A DNA stretch of 6,834 nucleotides, taken from JAJPJX01 sp964568355. Its GTDB lineage: Bacteria > Acidobacteriota > Terriglobia > Bryobacterales > Bryobacteraceae. This document shows positions 5,711-6,834 of the stretch, piece after piece; the stretch's first letter is position 1; each line of letters opens with the position of its first letter. The stretch spans positions 1 through 6,834 of the forward strand of contig CAZMRK010000534.1 in the NCBI GenBank assembly GCA_964568355.1. Reading direction: 5' to 3'. A program made the translations under genes and the position numbers. The notes under the pieces were generated by a model, which did no database searches, had not been told where the DNA came from, and saw only the letters and a program-made list of their open reading frames with translations.

Positions 5711-5722
5711 CGCGAACAGACC

Positions 5723-6834
5723 ATGGACTCTTATCCGCAATCCGCAGAGATTCTACGTAAGAATCGAAAGTACATTCCCGGAGGCGTCGTTTCCGTCAAC
5801 CGCGCGATCTCCCCCGAGATCGTCTTCGTCAAAGGCCACGGAGCCTACCTCTACGATGCTGAGGGCAACCGTTACATTGACTATCACTTCGCTTTCGCCC
5901 CGCACTTCCTGGGACACAACGATCCTCAGGTAACTGCGGCCGTCGAAGCCGCGCTGCACGCGGAGCAGAGCCTCTATGGTTCCGGGACCACCGTGCCCGA
6001 AGGCCGCCTGGCTGAGCTGATCTGCACCCACATCCCCTGGGTGGAGTCCGTCCAGCTTCTCAACACCGGCAGCGAAGCCACTTACCAGGCCATCCGGCTG
6101 GCGCGCGCGGCCACCGGGCGTTCGCACGTCATTGTCATGCAGGGCGGTTATAACGGCTGGCACAACGATGTGGCCTGTAACCTGATGACGCCGCTCGATC
6201 AGCTTGGCCCCCGCGTCTCTCCCGGCGAATATCCCTTCCTGCCCATCAGCGCCGGCATCCCCGAGGAGCACCAAAAGCTCGTCCACCCGGTCAATTTCAA
6301 CGATCTGGCCTCAGTCCGCTATGTCTGCGAGCGCTATCCCGTGGCGGGCCTGATCGCCGAGCCGATCCTGCAAAATGTCGGCCTCATTCTGCCCGAGCCC
6401 GGCTACCTGGAAGGACTGCGCCAGTTGGCCGACGAATTCGGCTTCGTGCTGATCTTTGACGAAGTGAAGACCGGCTTCCGTCACGCCCTGGGCGGCTACG
6501 CGTCCATCGCCGGTGTCGCCCCAGACCTCGCGGTCTATGGCAAGGCCGTCGCCAACGGATATCCCATGGCGGTGCTCGGCGGCAGGAAAGAGCTGATGGA
6601 TTACGTGGTCCATCCCGATCCTCATAAGCGCGTCCTGCTGGCCGGCACTTACAACGCGCACCCCGTGCCCACCGCGGCCGCCATCGCCACCATCGAGCGC
6701 CTGCTCGCCGGCGGCGGCGCCGTCTACCGCCACGTGGAGCAGTTGGGTGCCGCGCTGGAAGCCGGTGTCAACCAGATGCTCCGCCGTCTGGGCATCGTAG
6801 GCACGCTGGTGCGCCAGGGCTCGGCCTGCTGCCT
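5723..6834 (+). CDS. Class III aminotransferase, glutamate-1-semialdehyde aminomutase-like (3' truncated by window)
   Basis: The first 370 codons of a PLP-dependent class III (subgroup II) aminotransferase; the reading frame is still open at the right edge, and the family usually has about 420-450 residues. Visible motifs are YLYDAEGNRYIDY (42-54), NTGSEAT (114-120) for phosphate binding, GGYNGWHND (141-149), AEPI (212-215), IFDEVKTGFR (244-253) with D246 expected to contact the pyridine nitrogen, and YGKAVANGYP (272-281) with K274 as the likely Schiff-base lysine. The overall pattern is that of HemL and its paralogues. The motif variants DEVKTGFR and AGTYNAHPV differ from the usual HemL DEVMTGFR and AGTxxGNP, so a non-haem aminotransferase paralogue is more likely than true HemL. 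ATG 5723 is the first start before the conserved N-terminus and follows a TATAAT closely. No signal peptide is seen, so it is probably cytoplasmic. Confidence 0.9.
   Translation, partial: MDSYPQSAEILRKNRKYIPGGVVSVNRAISPEIVFVKGHGAYLYDAEGNRYIDYHFAFAPHFLGHNDPQVTAAVEAALHAEQSLYGSGTTVPEGRLAELICTHIPWVESVQLLNTGSEATYQAIRLARAATGRSHVIVMQGGYNGWHNDVACNLMTPLDQLGPRVSPGEYPFLPISAGIPEEHQKLVHPVNFNDLASVRYVCERYPVAGLIAEPILQNVGLILPEPGYLEGLRQLADEFGFVLIFDEVKTGFRHALGGYASIAGVAPDLAVYGKAVANGYPMAVLGGRKELMDYVVHPDPHKRVLLAGTYNAHPVPTAAAIATIERLLAGGGAVYRHVEQLGAALEAGVNQMLRRLGIVGTLVRQGSACC

Larger units (their letters stand above)
5276..5722. other. 447-bp intergenic region rich in inverted repeats
   Basis: No protein gene or recognisable RNA gene is supported here. 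The short open frames (for example 5340-5618 on the plus and 5361-5639 on the minus strand) have no credible ribosome site or family motif. The stretch instead holds at least eight inverted repeats between 5277 and 5597, including an intrinsic terminator, followed by about 105 bp of pyrimidine-rich sequence and the promoter of the last gene. Confidence 0.7.

Noticed and set aside
5753..6733. Minus-strand frames of 177 and 140 codons at the right end
   Set aside because: They are shadows of the class III aminotransferase, whose frame contains all PLP motifs and is open through the window edge.

Overview
The window is high-GC bacterial chromosomal DNA. It carries four complete genes and one gene cut by the right edge. 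No organism can be named from the sequence. The GC-rich coding style, the twin-arginine (Tat) signals on a molybdenum-hydroxylase subunit and on a DegT-family enzyme, and the styles of the protein families suggest a soil or environmental bacterium, most likely of the Acidobacteriota (Bryobacter/Solibacter-like); Planctomycetota or Verrucomicrobiota are possible. This is inference, not proof.

Layout: positions 1-49 hold an imperfect 10-bp tandem repeat. On the minus strand, 50-1351 encodes a 433-residue DegT/DnrJ/EryC1/StrS-type PLP enzyme with an N-terminal Tat signal. A 189-bp divergent intergenic region (1352-1540) has an AT-rich core with two perfect 10-bp palindromes, an 8-bp direct repeat and a consensus TATAAT. 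On the plus strand, three tightly coupled genes (1541-2185, 2172-4304, 4304-5275) encode the iron-sulfur, molybdopterin and FAD subunits of a xanthine dehydrogenase/aldehyde oxidase-family enzyme resembling E. coli PaoABC (YagTSR), but in the order Fe-S, Mo, FAD. Then 447 bp without a supported gene (5276-5722) hold an unusually dense series of inverted repeats, one of them a convincing intrinsic terminator. From 5723 to the right edge runs a class III aminotransferase related to glutamate-1-semialdehyde aminomutase, with a TATAAT only 12 nt before its ATG and no Shine-Dalgarno.

How the genes fit together: the three hydroxylase genes overlap by 14 and 1 nt and each has a good Shine-Dalgarno, so they are almost certainly one operon for one heterotrimer. 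Only the Fe-S subunit has an export signal, so the folded complex is probably carried through Tat by that subunit and acts in the periplasm. The FAD subunit keeps the insertion that in PaoB and 4-hydroxybenzoyl-CoA reductase holds an extra [4Fe-4S] cluster, but only one of the four expected cysteines is in place. The divergent DegT-like enzyme is also Tat-targeted, so it may share the promoter region and the compartment with the oxidoreductase; a functional link is not shown. The last gene looks like a separate transcription unit.

Nothing here is clearly a new system. The points most worth attention are the Tat-targeted PLP enzyme divergent from the Tat-targeted molybdenum hydroxylase, the degenerate [4Fe-4S] site, the inverted-repeat cluster and the probable leaderless start.
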